A stretch of DNA of 64,000 nt from Leptofilum sp041748655 (GCA_041748655.1 JBGTCV010000136.1:1-64000); one strand, 5' to 3'. Positions 40,920 to 49,247 are shown, numbered from the stretch's first letter. The notes: generated from the letters alone by a model not told the origin. Numbers and translations are program-made.

Positions 40920-41909
40920 CTAAACCTGCGCCAGGGCAATGCCAATCATGGCGCTGAGCATACCAATGAGCCACCAGCGCTGCACAATTTGCGTTTCGCT
41001 CCAGCCGATGACTTCAAAGTGATGGTGCAGCGGAGCCATCTTAAACAGCCGCTTGCCGCCGGTAAACTTGAAATAAAGCACCTGAAGCGTGCTGGAGAGC
41101 AGCGTGGCCAACGGGACAATGGCGATGATTGGCAGGATGAGCCATTGGTTGGTCATCAGGGCCACCACGCCGAGCGCGCCGCCCAGCGCCTGGGAGCCCA
41201 CGTCGCCCATGAACATTTGGGCAGGATGGGCATTGAACCACAAAAAAGCAAAACACGCCCCGACGGTGATAAAGCAAAAAATGACCAAAAATTGCTGGTC
41301 GCGTAGCAGGGCGATGACGCCATATGCGGCAAAGGCGGTGGCGGCGATGATCCCCGCCAATCCGTCCAGTCCGTCGGTGATGTTGACGGCGTTGGCGGTA
41401 CCGGTGATGATGATGACGGCTATGGGAATGTACACAATGCCAATGTTGATGAGTGGTTCCACGGTAGGAATGGCCACCCAGCCGTTACCATCATTTACTA
41501 CCCAGTAGATGGCCACGGTGGCCACCAGGGCAATGGCCAGCTGGAACCAGATTTTGACCCGGGCGCGCATCCCTTTTTCGCCGTGCGGGCGGGGGTGCAG
41601 CCCCAAATAATCGTCGATGCCGCCTAAAATGGCGTAGGCTACCAGCACGCCCAGGGGAATAATGACGCTTTCGGCAATTTCTGTTGCCTGAACCAGATGC
41701 ACAATGTTTACCAAAATGGTGATAATGACAACCCAACCTACGATGAGCATGCCACCCATGGTGGGGGTACCCATTTTGGTCATATGTTGCGGGCCATCGA
41801 TGCGAATCTGGGCACCCAGCTTGAAGCGGCGCATCAGCTCCACCAGGGGGCTGCCCCAGATAACGGCTATCAGAAACGTGACGCCGCCTAATGTTAAGGC
41901 AAAGGCCAT
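40920..41909 (-). CDS. mraY: Phospho-N-acetylmuramoyl-pentapeptide transferase MraY
   Basis: A 329-residue enzyme with about ten membrane helices that makes lipid I. Landmarks: P-T-M-G-G-M-L-I near residue 50, G-G-I-D-D-Y-L-G, N-I-T-D-G-L-D-G-L-A-G with catalytic Asp, and the cytoplasmic F-K-M-A-P-L-H-H-H-F-E. The start overlaps the murF stop by one base (TAATG). This is the canonical murF-mraY-murD order. Confidence 0.97.
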   Translation of the reverse strand: MAFALTLGGVTFLIAVIWGSPLVELMRRFKLGAQIRIDGPQHMTKMGTPTMGGMLIVGWVVIITILVNIVHLVQATEIAESVIIPLGVLVAYAILGGIDDYLGLHPRPHGEKGMRARVKIWFQLAIALVATVAIYWVVNDGNGWVAIPTVEPLINIGIVYIPIAVIIITGTANAVNITDGLDGLAGIIAATAFAAYGVIALLRDQQFLVIFCFITVGACFAFLWFNAHPAQMFMGDVGSQALGGALGVVALMTNQWLILPIIAIVPLATLLSSTLQVLYFKFTGGKRLFKMAPLHHHFEVIGWSETQIVQRWWLIGMLSAMIGIALAQV

Positions 41910-43324
41910 TAGCGGTACCGTCCTATGGCGTTGATAATTTGATCCATGCGCATTCCCAACGAGCCTTTTATCAGGACCGTATCCTTCTCCTCAATGAGTT
42001 CTTCCAGGGTGGCAACGGCCGTTACCGCATCCGCCACCATGATCACTTTATCTTTTGGCAAACCGCTGGCAATTGCTTCCTCGCCAATCCAGCGGGCGCG
42101 CTGCCCCACGGTGACCAGCAGCTTGGCCACTTCGGCAGCGCGTCGCCCCACCTGCCGGTGCCCTGCTTCTTCCAGGTAGCCCAACTCCAGCATGTCGCCC
42201 AAGACGGCCACAGAACGGCCGTCCAGATCATGCATCAGGTTCAGCGCCGCCAGCACCGAATCCGGGCTGGCGTTGTAGGTATCGTCGATGATGACCGAAT
42301 TTTTGGGGCCAGGTACTGTGACGAGGCGGAGTTGAACGGGCGTATTGCGCAGCCCGTGTAAAATCTCATCCCAGGTCAGCCCTTCTACCAGCCCCACAGC
42401 CGCTGCCCGCAGCGCCGTGTGCACGCTGTGGCGGCCCAGCAGCGGCACCTGCACCACCAGCGATTCATCCTCATGGTGCAGGGTGAAGCGTACCCCTTCC
42501 AACCCTTTTGAGCGGATGTTGTTGGCCCAAAGATCGGCCGTTTTATCCAGGCCGTAGGTGAAAATGCGGGCTTTGGTATGGTTGGCCATGCCCATGACGT
42601 GGGCATCATCCTTGTTGAGGATGGCCACACCGTCGGCGGGCAGCGCTTCTACCAGCTCCTGCTTCGCTTTGACAATGTTTTCCATGCTGCCTGCCCGTTC
42701 TAAATGCACCGCACCCACCAGCGTCACCACGCCCACTTTGGGGCTGGTCATGTCGCACAGGATGGCGATTTCGCCGGTGGTGTACATGCCCATTTCCAGG
42801 ACGGCTTTTTCGTCGGACTGCTGCAAATCGAACAGCGCCAGGGGCAGCCCCAGGATGCTGTTTCGGTTGCCGGGAGATTTAAAGGTGCGGTACCGGCTGG
42901 AAAGCACGGCGTGGGTCAGCTCTTTGGTCGATGTTTTGCCCACGCTGCCGGTGATGCCAATCACTTCCACAGGGAAGCGCGCGCGCCACGCCTTGGCGGA
43001 TGTTTGCAGGGCGGTTATGGAATCTTCAACCACCAGGCAAACAGGCGTAGACGCGCTAAGCGGGGCAGCAGGCGGCTCGGCGGTGCGCAAATTAATGGTT
43101 GCGAACTCGTCCGAAATCGGCCGTTCTACCAACGCCGCAATCGCTCCCTGGGCAAACGCTGCCGCGACGAAATCGTGCCCGTCCACTTTGTCGCCTTTGT
43201 AAGCCACAAACAGGCTGCCGGTTTCAACTTCGCGGCTGTCCATCACCACCCGCGAAATAACTGGCTCGCGGCCAGTTGATTCGTAGGTGGATAAGGTGTG
43301 TAAGAAGTGCCCTAGTGTTAACAT
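41909..43324 (-). CDS. murF: UDP-N-acetylmuramoyl-tripeptide--D-alanyl-D-alanine ligase
   Basis: A 471-residue Mur ligase that adds D-Ala-D-Ala. The start has D-S-R-E-V-E-T-G-S-L-F-V-A, the ATP loop is I-T-G-S-V-G-K-T-S-T-K-E, and D-D-T-Y-N-A-S-P-D-S is the MurF hallmark that separates it from MurE. It follows the PBP gene directly: the usual murE in this place is missing from the cluster. The gene is coupled to mraY by a TAATG overlap. Confidence 0.95.
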   Translation of the reverse strand: MLTLGHFLHTLSTYESTGREPVISRVVMDSREVETGSLFVAYKGDKVDGHDFVAAAFAQGAIAALVERPISDEFATINLRTAEPPAAPLSASTPVCLVVEDSITALQTSAKAWRARFPVEVIGITGSVGKTSTKELTHAVLSSRYRTFKSPGNRNSILGLPLALFDLQQSDEKAVLEMGMYTTGEIAILCDMTSPKVGVVTLVGAVHLERAGSMENIVKAKQELVEALPADGVAILNKDDAHVMGMANHTKARIFTYGLDKTADLWANNIRSKGLEGVRFTLHHEDESLVVQVPLLGRHSVHTALRAAAVGLVEGLTWDEILHGLRNTPVQLRLVTVPGPKNSVIIDDTYNASPDSVLAALNLMHDLDGRSVAVLGDMLELGYLEEAGHRQVGRRAAEVAKLLVTVGQRARWIGEEAIASGLPKDKVIMVADAVTAVATLEELIEEKDTVLIKGSLGMRMDQIINAIGRYR

Positions 43325-43328
43325 TTTG

Positions 43329-43425
43329 ATATTCAGTATTCAGTATTCAGTATTCAGTAATCAGTAACCAGTATTCAGTGAACACTGACCTACTGAATAC
43401 TGACCACTGGTTACTGGTCACTGAT
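43329..43425. repeat. CAGTATTCAGT-family repeat at the PBP stop codon
   Basis: CAGTATT repeated about five times, then ACTGAATACTGACCACTGGTTACTGGTCACTGATC. The PBP gene's last Gln codon and TGA (43418-43423) are part of the final word. Confidence 0.83.
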
Positions 43426-45112
43426 CCTGCCTCGCGGCCATGATGTCGGCGCGGAGGCGGACGCTGTCTGGCGGTATGTCTAGCATGACCACCAGCTCGT
43501 TGGCCAGGGTGGCAAAGGCGGGAGCGGCCGTTAGCGAACCCCAAGGGGAAGCTTTGGGCCGGTCCAGCTTGACAAAGATAATCAGTTCGGGATTTTCGGC
43601 GGGTAGCCAGCCGACAAACGAACCGATGACGTCGTTGGGCAGGTAGATGCCGTTTTCGGCAATTTGGGCTGTGCCGGTTTTGCCAGCAATTGTGTAGCCG
43701 TCAATGTTGGCCTCTAACGTTTCGCGGGCAACGGCCGTTTCAGCCATTGCATTGATCTGAGCGGCCGTCTCTGGGCTGATGGGGCGTCCCAGCACGGTGG
43801 GTTGATGGATAAACGTGCCATTTTCGCCCCGAATTTCCTGCACCATGTAGGGCTGCATCATCACCCCACCGTTGGCCAGGGCAGAAACGGCCGTAATCAT
43901 CTGCAGCGGCGTCACGGCAATACCCTGCCCGTAAGAGTTGGTGGCCATGAATGATTCAGCCCAGAAGGCATCCCCCGGCAGCGGCATCTGCCCGATTGCT
44001 TCCGACATTAAATCGATGCCGGTGGGGCGGCCAAAGCCAAAACGCTGCAAATAGTCGTAATAAACGTCTGGCCCCATCATGGTGGCCAGCGTGGCGGCCC
44101 CCACGTTTAGGGAGCGAGACAACAGCGTGGTCATATCCGTAGTGCCGGGGGCGCTGCGGTCCCAATTGTAGGTACGGTGGCCGCCCACTTCCAACACGCC
44201 CGCATCGTAATAGGTGGAGTGCGGCGTTACCACGCCCGCATCCAGTGCCGCTGCCATCGTAATCAGCTTCATGACAGAGCCTGGCTCGTGCTGCTGGCTT
44301 ACGGCCGGGTTTAGCAGCAGGCTGGGGTCTGTCTGGTAAAACTGGCCTGGGGCGTAGCACGGGGCGCTGGCCATGGCCAAAATCGCCCCTGTTTGTGGAT
44401 TCATCACAATGATGGTGCCGCTGACGGCGCGGTAATCGCGCAGGGCATTGGCCAAATGGGTTTCAACAATATATTGCAGTGAGCGGTCGATAGTGAGAAC
44501 CAGATCGGCCCCTTCATGGGCAATCACGCTTTGTTGGGAGGTAAGGGGCGAGATGTTGATCATGGCGCTGGCGGCTTCACCGGCCAGTTCGCGCTGGTAA
44601 TACCCCTCTACGCCGCTGCCGCCGTTGCCATCAAAATCGACATACCCCAGGGAGTGGCACAGTAGCTCATTCTGTGGGTAAAAGCGGCGGGGTAGGGGAT
44701 CGATTTGCAGCCCTTCGTAGGGCAGTGTACGCACCAGATCTGCCACTTCGGTTGAGACGCGACCAGCAAGCAGGGCAAAGGGACGGTCGGATTGCAGAGT
44801 GCCTAAAATTTCGTAGCGAGATTGCTGCAAGATGGGAGCCAGGGCGGTGGCTAACTGTTCCGATTGGGTGACCAGCCGGGGGGAGACGCCAATCTGGTAA
44901 TCGGCCGTGTTGGCAGCCAAAATAGCCCCGTTGCGATCGTAGATGGAACCACGGTCTGGCCTGGCGATAACCAGCAGCTTGTCGCTGGCTCGTTCGGCCC
45001 ATGCTGGCCCTTGCACCACCTGAAACGCCACAAGCCGCCCCACAATAATGAGGGCGGCAAAAACAAGGACGGTGACGACTATCCACATTCGTTGCTTTTG
45101 GCTATTGTTCAC
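43418..45112 (-). CDS. ftsI: Class B penicillin-binding protein (FtsI/PBP2-type transpeptidase)
   Basis: A 564-residue bitopic protein: one N-terminal helix, a pedestal domain (R-P-D-R-G-S-I-Y-D-R-N-G), and a transpeptidase domain. Catalytic motifs are S279-V-M-K282, an S-Y-G-Q-G segment that follows the S-x-N region, and K-T-G-T-A-Q near 478. It cross-links septal peptidoglycan with FtsW. The GTG start lies inside the end of the FtsL-like gene (11-base overlap), so translation is coupled. Confidence 0.94.
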   Translation of the reverse strand: MNNSQKQRMWIVVTVLVFAALIIVGRLVAFQVVQGPAWAERASDKLLVIARPDRGSIYDRNGAILAANTADYQIGVSPRLVTQSEQLATALAPILQQSRYEILGTLQSDRPFALLAGRVSTEVADLVRTLPYEGLQIDPLPRRFYPQNELLCHSLGYVDFDGNGGSGVEGYYQRELAGEAASAMINISPLTSQQSVIAHEGADLVLTIDRSLQYIVETHLANALRDYRAVSGTIIVMNPQTGAILAMASAPCYAPGQFYQTDPSLLLNPAVSQQHEPGSVMKLITMAAALDAGVVTPHSTYYDAGVLEVGGHRTYNWDRSAPGTTDMTTLLSRSLNVGAATLATMMGPDVYYDYLQRFGFGRPTGIDLMSEAIGQMPLPGDAFWAESFMATNSYGQGIAVTPLQMITAVSALANGGVMMQPYMVQEIRGENGTFIHQPTVLGRPISPETAAQINAMAETAVARETLEANIDGYTIAGKTGTAQIAENGIYLPNDVIGSFVGWLPAENPELIIFVKLDRPKASPWGSLTAAPAFATLANELVVMLDIPPDSVRLRADIMAARQDQ

Positions 45113-45575
45113 GCGCTTCGCCTCTTATAAAGTCACTGAATCGTCCGCTCAGGTGAAGCCAGATGGCTTCTCGCACAGTTTCGGCCGGTGGCGGAACGGC
45201 CGTTACCGTGGGCAATATGGCCAGCGGATCGGTTTCTTCTAACGTTACCGGATATTCCGGCACAATAATGTACTCAATATCATCGGTTTTTGCTTCGACA
45301 AACCCTAAACGAGCGGCCTCTGCTTGCAGGCGATCCAGCGCCTGGGCGGCGGCAATGTCCCGCTCTAAACCATTGTTTTGCCGCTTGAGCTCAATGAGTT
45401 CGTTCTGCAAAACCTGCACCCGACGGCCGACCGTGGCAATGCGGCTGGCCTGGCTAACGTAAACGGTGCCTAGCAGCGCCGCCAAAACCAAAATAACGCC
45501 CCAGCCTAAAGCGGCTTGCGCTTCGGTGAGGGCGTTGAGACGTTTGAGCTGTTCCCTGGTTTGACGTGCCATCAT
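45102..45575 (-). CDS. FtsL/DivIC-like septum protein
   Basis: A 157-residue bitopic protein with one helix (G-W-G-V-I-L-V-L-A-A-L-L-G-T-V-Y-V) and a coiled-coil with a leucine pattern (V-L-Q-N-E-L-I-E-L-K-R-Q-N), as in FtsL/FtsB. Such proteins connect FtsQ to FtsWI. After the coil comes an unusual 60-residue acidic and Pro-rich outside tail. FtsL sequences are poorly conserved, so the call rests on size, topology and position between rsmH and ftsI. The end overlaps the PBP start. Confidence 0.82.
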   Translation of the reverse strand: MMARQTREQLKRLNALTEAQAALGWGVILVLAALLGTVYVSQASRIATVGRRVQVLQNELIELKRQNNGLERDIAAAQALDRLQAEAARLGFVEAKTDDIEYIIVPEYPVTLEETDPLAILPTVTAVPPPAETVREAIWLHLSGRFSDFIRGEAREQ

Positions 45576-45589
45576 AAAGAATCATATTA

Positions 45590-45659
45590 GCAATTACTCA
45601 ATTACTGAATTACCTAATTACGTGCTCTTAAGTAATTGAGTAATTGAGTAATTAGGCAA
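45590..45659. repeat. TAATTGAG-family inverted repeat between rsmH and the ftsL-like gene
   Basis: GCAATTACTCAATTACTGAATTACCTAATTAC pairs with GTAATTGAGTAATTGAGTAATTAGGCAAT words. The rsmH stop codon (45652-45654) and last codons lie in the arm. Confidence 0.85.
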
Positions 45660-46566
45660 TTTTTTCAATCACCCTCAGCCGGGCGCTGCGGCTGCGGCTG
45701 TTTTGGGCGATTTCTTCAGCCGATGCCTGGACTGCTTTGCGGGTGATCAGCTGGAATTTGGCCTGACCGCCGCAGGTACATATGGGTTGGTCCGGCGGGC
45801 AGGTGCAATCCTGGCTGAGCTGACGAAAGGTCTGCTTCACAAAGCGGTCTTCCAATGAGTGGAAGCTGATGACGGCCAAACGGCCGTTCCCTGCCAATAA
45901 TTCTAACGCCGCCATCACCCCGGTTTCAACCGTCTCTAATTCCCTGTTCACGGCGATGCGCAGCGCCTGAAAAACCTGGGTGGCGGGGTGAATGCGGCCG
46001 CGGCGATGTACCGTTTGGGCGATCTTGTCGGCGAGTTGGGTGGTGGTGGTAAACGGCCGTTCCGCCACGATCATCCGGGCAATCTTGCGACTGCTCTTTT
46101 CCTCGCCGTAGCGCCAAAAAATATTGGCCAGGGCTGCTTCTTCTAAATTGTTAAGTAAATCAGCGGCCGTTTCCCCCTGGCTGGTATCGAACCGCATATC
46201 CAGGGGGCCTTCCTTCATAAAGGAAAAACCGCGCTGCGCGTCGTCTAGCTGGCGGGAGGAAAGCCCCAGGTCCAGCAAAATGCCATCGACCTGAGCAAAG
46301 CCGTGGGCTGGAGCCAGGCTGCCCATCTGAGCATAGCTGGCGTGCACGTAAGTGACCCGCTCGCCAAACGATTCCAGCTGTTTTTGGGCAAAAGCAATTG
46401 CTTCTGCATCTTTGTCAAAGACCAAAATGCGCCCCGAGGGCGCGGATTGTTGCAGCAGTCCGGCGGTGTGTCCCCCTGCGCCGAGCGTGCCGTCGATGTA
46501 ACGGCCGTTTGCCTTCGGCTGCAGCAGCGCCAGTACTTCGTGGAACAAAACGGGAATGTGTGTCAT
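45652..46566 (-). CDS. rsmH: 16S rRNA (cytosine-1402 N4) methyltransferase RsmH
   Basis: A 304-residue SAM methyltransferase of the MraW family. Start H-I-P-V-L-F-H-E-V-L, Gly loop D-G-T-L-G-A-G-G-H-T, and L-L-D-L-G-L-S-S-R-Q-L-D are diagnostic; late S-F-H-S-L-E-D-R-F-V-K is also conserved. It acts on 16S rRNA C1402 and classically follows mraZ, as here. The final residues K-I-A and stop overlap an intergenic repeat. Confidence 0.97.
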   Translation of the reverse strand: MTHIPVLFHEVLALLQPKANGRYIDGTLGAGGHTAGLLQQSAPSGRILVFDKDAEAIAFAQKQLESFGERVTYVHASYAQMGSLAPAHGFAQVDGILLDLGLSSRQLDDAQRGFSFMKEGPLDMRFDTSQGETAADLLNNLEEAALANIFWRYGEEKSSRKIARMIVAERPFTTTTQLADKIAQTVHRRGRIHPATQVFQALRIAVNRELETVETGVMAALELLAGNGRLAVISFHSLEDRFVKQTFRQLSQDCTCPPDQPICTCGGQAKFQLITRKAVQASAEEIAQNSRSRSARLRVIEKIA

Positions 46567-46658
46567 TTGGTCATTTGGTCGTTTGGTCGCTGGGTCGTTT
46601 AGTCATTTGGTTGGACTAAGCGACTACCCGACTAAACGACTACTCGACTACCCGACTA
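46563..46658. repeat. TAGTCGGG octamer repeat at the mraZ stop codon
   Basis: On the minus strand the mraZ stop TAG opens an array TAGTCGGG, TAGTCGAG, TAGTCGTT, TAGTCGGG, TAGTCGCT and TAG. After a short gap come the complementary words CATTTGGTC and GTTTGGTCGC. Period 8 bases. Confidence 0.83.
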
Positions 46659-47081
46659 AATCCCCAAATCTTCCCAACGGGCCGCGTCGCCGTCGCTTTC
46701 GATGTCGTCGCGCACGGTGGTCCACGCCTCGCTGCTCCACAGTTCCAGATAGTTAAACATACCGGCAATCACCACATCCCCCTCGATCTTGGCAAATTCA
46801 CGCAGGTAGGGGGGCAGCAAAATGCGCCCCTGCCGGTCTGGCACCAGGTCGATTGCGCCGGAAAAGACACGCCGCCGGAAAGCCCGCACATCTTCGTCTG
46901 ATAACGGCCGTTGGGCAATGCGTTCCGCCAGCTCCTGCCAGCCATCCATCGGGAAGAGCATCAGGTTCTGGTCGAAGCCGCGTGTCACCACCAGCCCTGC
47001 GGCCAGCAGGTTGCGGAACTTGGCCGGAATGGTAATCCGACCTTTGGTGTCGATGGTGTGCATGTATTCGCCTAAAAACAT
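46656..47081 (-). CDS. mraZ: Transcriptional regulator MraZ
   Basis: A 141-residue AbrB-fold regulator with two copies of the swapped-hairpin domain. Start F-L-G-E-Y-M-H-T-I-D-T-K-G-R-I-T-I-P-A-K; second copy D-R-Q-G-R-I-L-L-P-P-Y-L-R. It heads and represses the dcw operon in other bacteria by binding GTGG-type repeats. Four such repeats lie upstream. Its stop codon is the first word of an octamer repeat. Confidence 0.96.
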   Translation of the reverse strand: MFLGEYMHTIDTKGRITIPAKFRNLLAAGLVVTRGFDQNLMLFPMDGWQELAERIAQRPLSDEDVRAFRRRVFSGAIDLVPDRQGRILLPPYLREFAKIEGDVVIAGMFNYLELWSSEAWTTVRDDIESDGDAARWEDLGI

Positions 47082-47105
47082 GAGTTGCGATCCCGGTAAA
47101 AATTA

Positions 47106-47117
47106 GAACATTCGTTC
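47106..47117 (-). promoter_or_regulatory. LexA-like operator downstream of the mraZ promoter
   Basis: GAACATTCGTTC fits GAAC-N4-GTTC. It lies 10 bases downstream of the -10, the same geometry as the site at 14481-14492. An SOS-type repressor here would shut off the division cluster or be relieved on damage. Confidence 0.5.
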
Positions 47118-47127
47118 GCATTGCCCC

Positions 47128-47133
47128 ATTTTA
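47128..47133 (-). promoter_or_regulatory. Extended -10 promoter of mraZ
   Basis: On the minus strand TG-C-TAAAAT (47135-47128) is an extended -10. The -35 (GTAAAA at 47156-47151) is poor, as is allowed with an extended -10. Confidence 0.6.
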
Positions 47134-47167
47134 GCATAGAATTTCAGGAATTTTACGCTATTTTGCA

Positions 47168-47201
47168 CCACAATGCCCCACTTTTAACCACAATAGGCCA
47201 C
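47168..47201 (-). promoter_or_regulatory. MraZ operator: four GTGG repeats at 10-base spacing
   Basis: CCAC on the plus strand at 47168, 47178, 47188 and 47198 reads as GTGG four times at exactly one helical turn on the minus strand. MraZ is known to bind such evenly spaced repeats upstream of mraZ. Confidence 0.82.
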
Positions 47202-47263
47202 AGTATACACCAAAGCCAACATAATGTGAAGTAGTGCTCAAACTTTTAAGGTGGGCGGGAGGC

Positions 47264-47312
47264 GATGTGAAACGTGAAACGTGATTTTCTCACGCATCAC
47301 GTTTCACGCATT
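47264..47312. repeat. GTGAAACGTGA-family inverted repeat
   Basis: GCGATGTGAAACGTGA (47262 onwards) pairs imperfectly with TCACGTTTCACGCATTGC. A second small dyad (GTGAGGC/GCCTCAC, 47416-47441) lies at the end of the phosphorylase gene. Confidence 0.72.
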
Positions 47313-47437
47313 GCGCATAACAATTATCTTAAACCTACCCGATTAGATGCGCCAGCGGGGGAAAGTTGGGGGAATTGGGGAATTTATAGTGGGATTTGGG
47401 GGTGGTGTTATTGCGTGAGGCGTGATTTTCTCATGCC

Positions 47438-48205
47438 TCACAATAGCAAACAGGCTTCAACGGCGAGCTGAAACAGCCGGGCGCGGGTGCCGCTTTCTTT
47501 TTGCCAGTTACGGCCGTCCCAGGCATCCCCCGTCAGATCATCTCCGCCGTAGAGAAGCTGGCCAAACGTGACGCCACGAAATTGGGCCACGGCAAAGAAG
47601 GCGGCGGCTTCCATTTCTACCACCTGGCACCCTTCGGCGCGGCGGCGAGCGATGCGGGTGGGGGTTTCGCGGTAAAAGGCGTCGGTGGTCCAGGTTTTGC
47701 CCACGATATAGGGAACGTGGTGGGCTTGCAGCGCCTGCTCGATGGCCTGCACGGCAATCGGGCTGGCGGCCACTTCCCGGCTGGGGGGTAAATAATGGTA
47801 AGAGGTGCCTTCGTCACGAACGGCCGTTGCCGGAACCACCACATGCCCCAAACCAATCCCCCCATCCAGCACCCCGCAGCCGCCGCAGGCAATAAAGTCG
47901 CGGCAGCCCAGAGCGATCAGCTCGTCCAGAAAGCCAGCCGCCAGCGGCGCCCCAACGCCCGGATGCATCACCGCAATGCGATCCGTGCCGACGGTCATTT
48001 CGTAGACGGGGTTGTGGCCGATTTCTGAGCCCAGGTTGTGGATTACGCGCAGGTGGCCATCGGCGTGCATCTGTTTCAGGATGTCCTGAAAAAAGCAAAG
48101 AACGCAGCGGCGGGCAATATCTATCGGCTTCAGCAGGTTGTGGGGTTCAAGAAAGGCGGTGGTGTCGGGGTCAAATTCAAGAATGGGGTAAAGTTCATGG
48201 TTCAT
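47438..48205 (-). CDS. Nucleoside phosphorylase family protein (uridine phosphorylase-like)
   Basis: A 255-residue member of the purine/uridine phosphorylase superfamily. G-S-E-I-G and M-H-P-G-V-G-A-P-L-A near residues 60-90 bind phosphate and base. D-F-I-A-C-G-G-C-G-V and V-E-M-E-A-A-A-F-F-A-V-A (ribose-binding E-M-E) are classical. D-D-L-T-G comes late. It should split a nucleoside with phosphate. The exact base is uncertain; uridine phosphorylase is likely but purine use is possible. It stands alone on the minus strand between two repeats. Confidence 0.87.
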   Translation of the reverse strand: MNHELYPILEFDPDTTAFLEPHNLLKPIDIARRCVLCFFQDILKQMHADGHLRVIHNLGSEIGHNPVYEMTVGTDRIAVMHPGVGAPLAAGFLDELIALGCRDFIACGGCGVLDGGIGLGHVVVPATAVRDEGTSYHYLPPSREVAASPIAVQAIEQALQAHHVPYIVGKTWTTDAFYRETPTRIARRRAEGCQVVEMEAAAFFAVAQFRGVTFGQLLYGGDDLTGDAWDGRNWQKESGTRARLFQLAVEACLLL

Positions 48206-48265
48206 TTTTATATTCTCTGGAACGTACTTTAAAGATTTGGGTCTTTAGGATTTCATGGGGTTTGG

Positions 48266-48300
48266 CGTGAAACGTGATGCCTCTCTGATCACGTTTCACG
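48266..48300. repeat. GTGAAACGTGAT-family inverted repeat
   Basis: CGTGAAACGTGAT (48266-48278) pairs perfectly with ATCACGTTTCACG (48288-48300). Confidence 0.85.
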
Positions 48301-48340
48301 CATCACGTCAGGCTCGGTCCTGCGAATTCCCAAAGAGCCT

Positions 48341-49246
48341 TTAGGGATTGGGCATCAGTTTGAGGCTGCGACGGCCGTTTATCAGCAAAATCCCGCCGCC
48401 AATCAGCACCATGCCCGCCACCATCCAGAGGGTGATCGTTTCGTTGAGCCACAGCACCCCGGTGATAGCTGCCACCACGGGAATAACGTAGCTGGTGAGC
48501 GAATAGGCCGTAGCCCCAAACCGCTTGGTGATGTAAAAGGCGAGCATTTGGGCGGCAAACGCCCCGCCCAGCGCCGTGTAAAGCAGGGCCAGTAGGCCAG
48601 TGCTGTCCACCTGTGAAACATCGAAACCGCGCAGCAGCAGGGCAATGGGCATGACAGTCACGCCCGCGACGGTGAGGCGTACGGCCGTTACGTCGAACGA
48701 GCTAAACTGCTGCATCCGCTGGCGAATGTAGATGGTTCCGGCCGCTTCAAACAGCAGGGCAAAGATGACCAGCCCGTAGCCGATGGGGCTGCCCTGAGCC
48801 ACATCGGGCAGCCCGCTTTCGCCGCGCACGACGATGAGCCCGGCTCCGGCTAACGCCAGCAGCACGCCGAACAGTTTACGGCCGTTCATCCGCTCATCGG
48901 GCAGGTAAAAGTGGGCCGCCACGGTGATAAGCGCCGGAGCGGTGGTAATGAGCAGCGCCGTCACGCCGCTGGATTGGTACGCGAGCGAGGTAAGCATGGC
49001 GGTCATGGGGATGGCGGTGAAAACCAGCCCCAACAAGGTAGCAGTGAGCCATAACTGCGGATCGGTGGGAAAGGGGCGCCGGGCGGAAAAGGTGTAGACA
49101 AGCACAAACGCCACGCTAGAGAGCAGTAGCCGCAGGCCAACAAAGATGAGCGGATCGAACTGCCCCACGCCCACGCGGGCCACCACCAGATTGGTGCCCC
49201 ACAAGAAGCCAAGCAGGAGGATGTAGGGGAACGCTTTGGTATGCAT
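48341..49246 (-). CDS. EamA/DMT-family transporter
   Basis: A 301-residue protein with ten hydrophobic segments arranged as two EamA halves. G-F-L-W-G-T-N-L-V-V-A-R-V in helix 1 and the repeated helix near T-S-Y-V-I-P-V-V-A are typical. DMT proteins export amino acids or other small metabolites; the substrate is not predictable. No ribosome site stands out. The neighbouring gap holds GGGAATTA tandem repeats. Confidence 0.93.
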   Translation of the reverse strand: MHTKAFPYILLLGFLWGTNLVVARVGVGQFDPLIFVGLRLLLSSVAFVLVYTFSARRPFPTDPQLWLTATLLGLVFTAIPMTAMLTSLAYQSSGVTALLITTAPALITVAAHFYLPDERMNGRKLFGVLLALAGAGLIVVRGESGLPDVAQGSPIGYGLVIFALLFEAAGTIYIRQRMQQFSSFDVTAVRLTVAGVTVMPIALLLRGFDVSQVDSTGLLALLYTALGGAFAAQMLAFYITKRFGATAYSLTSYVIPVVAAITGVLWLNETITLWMVAGMVLIGGGILLINGRRSLKLMPNP

Positions 49247-49247
49247 T

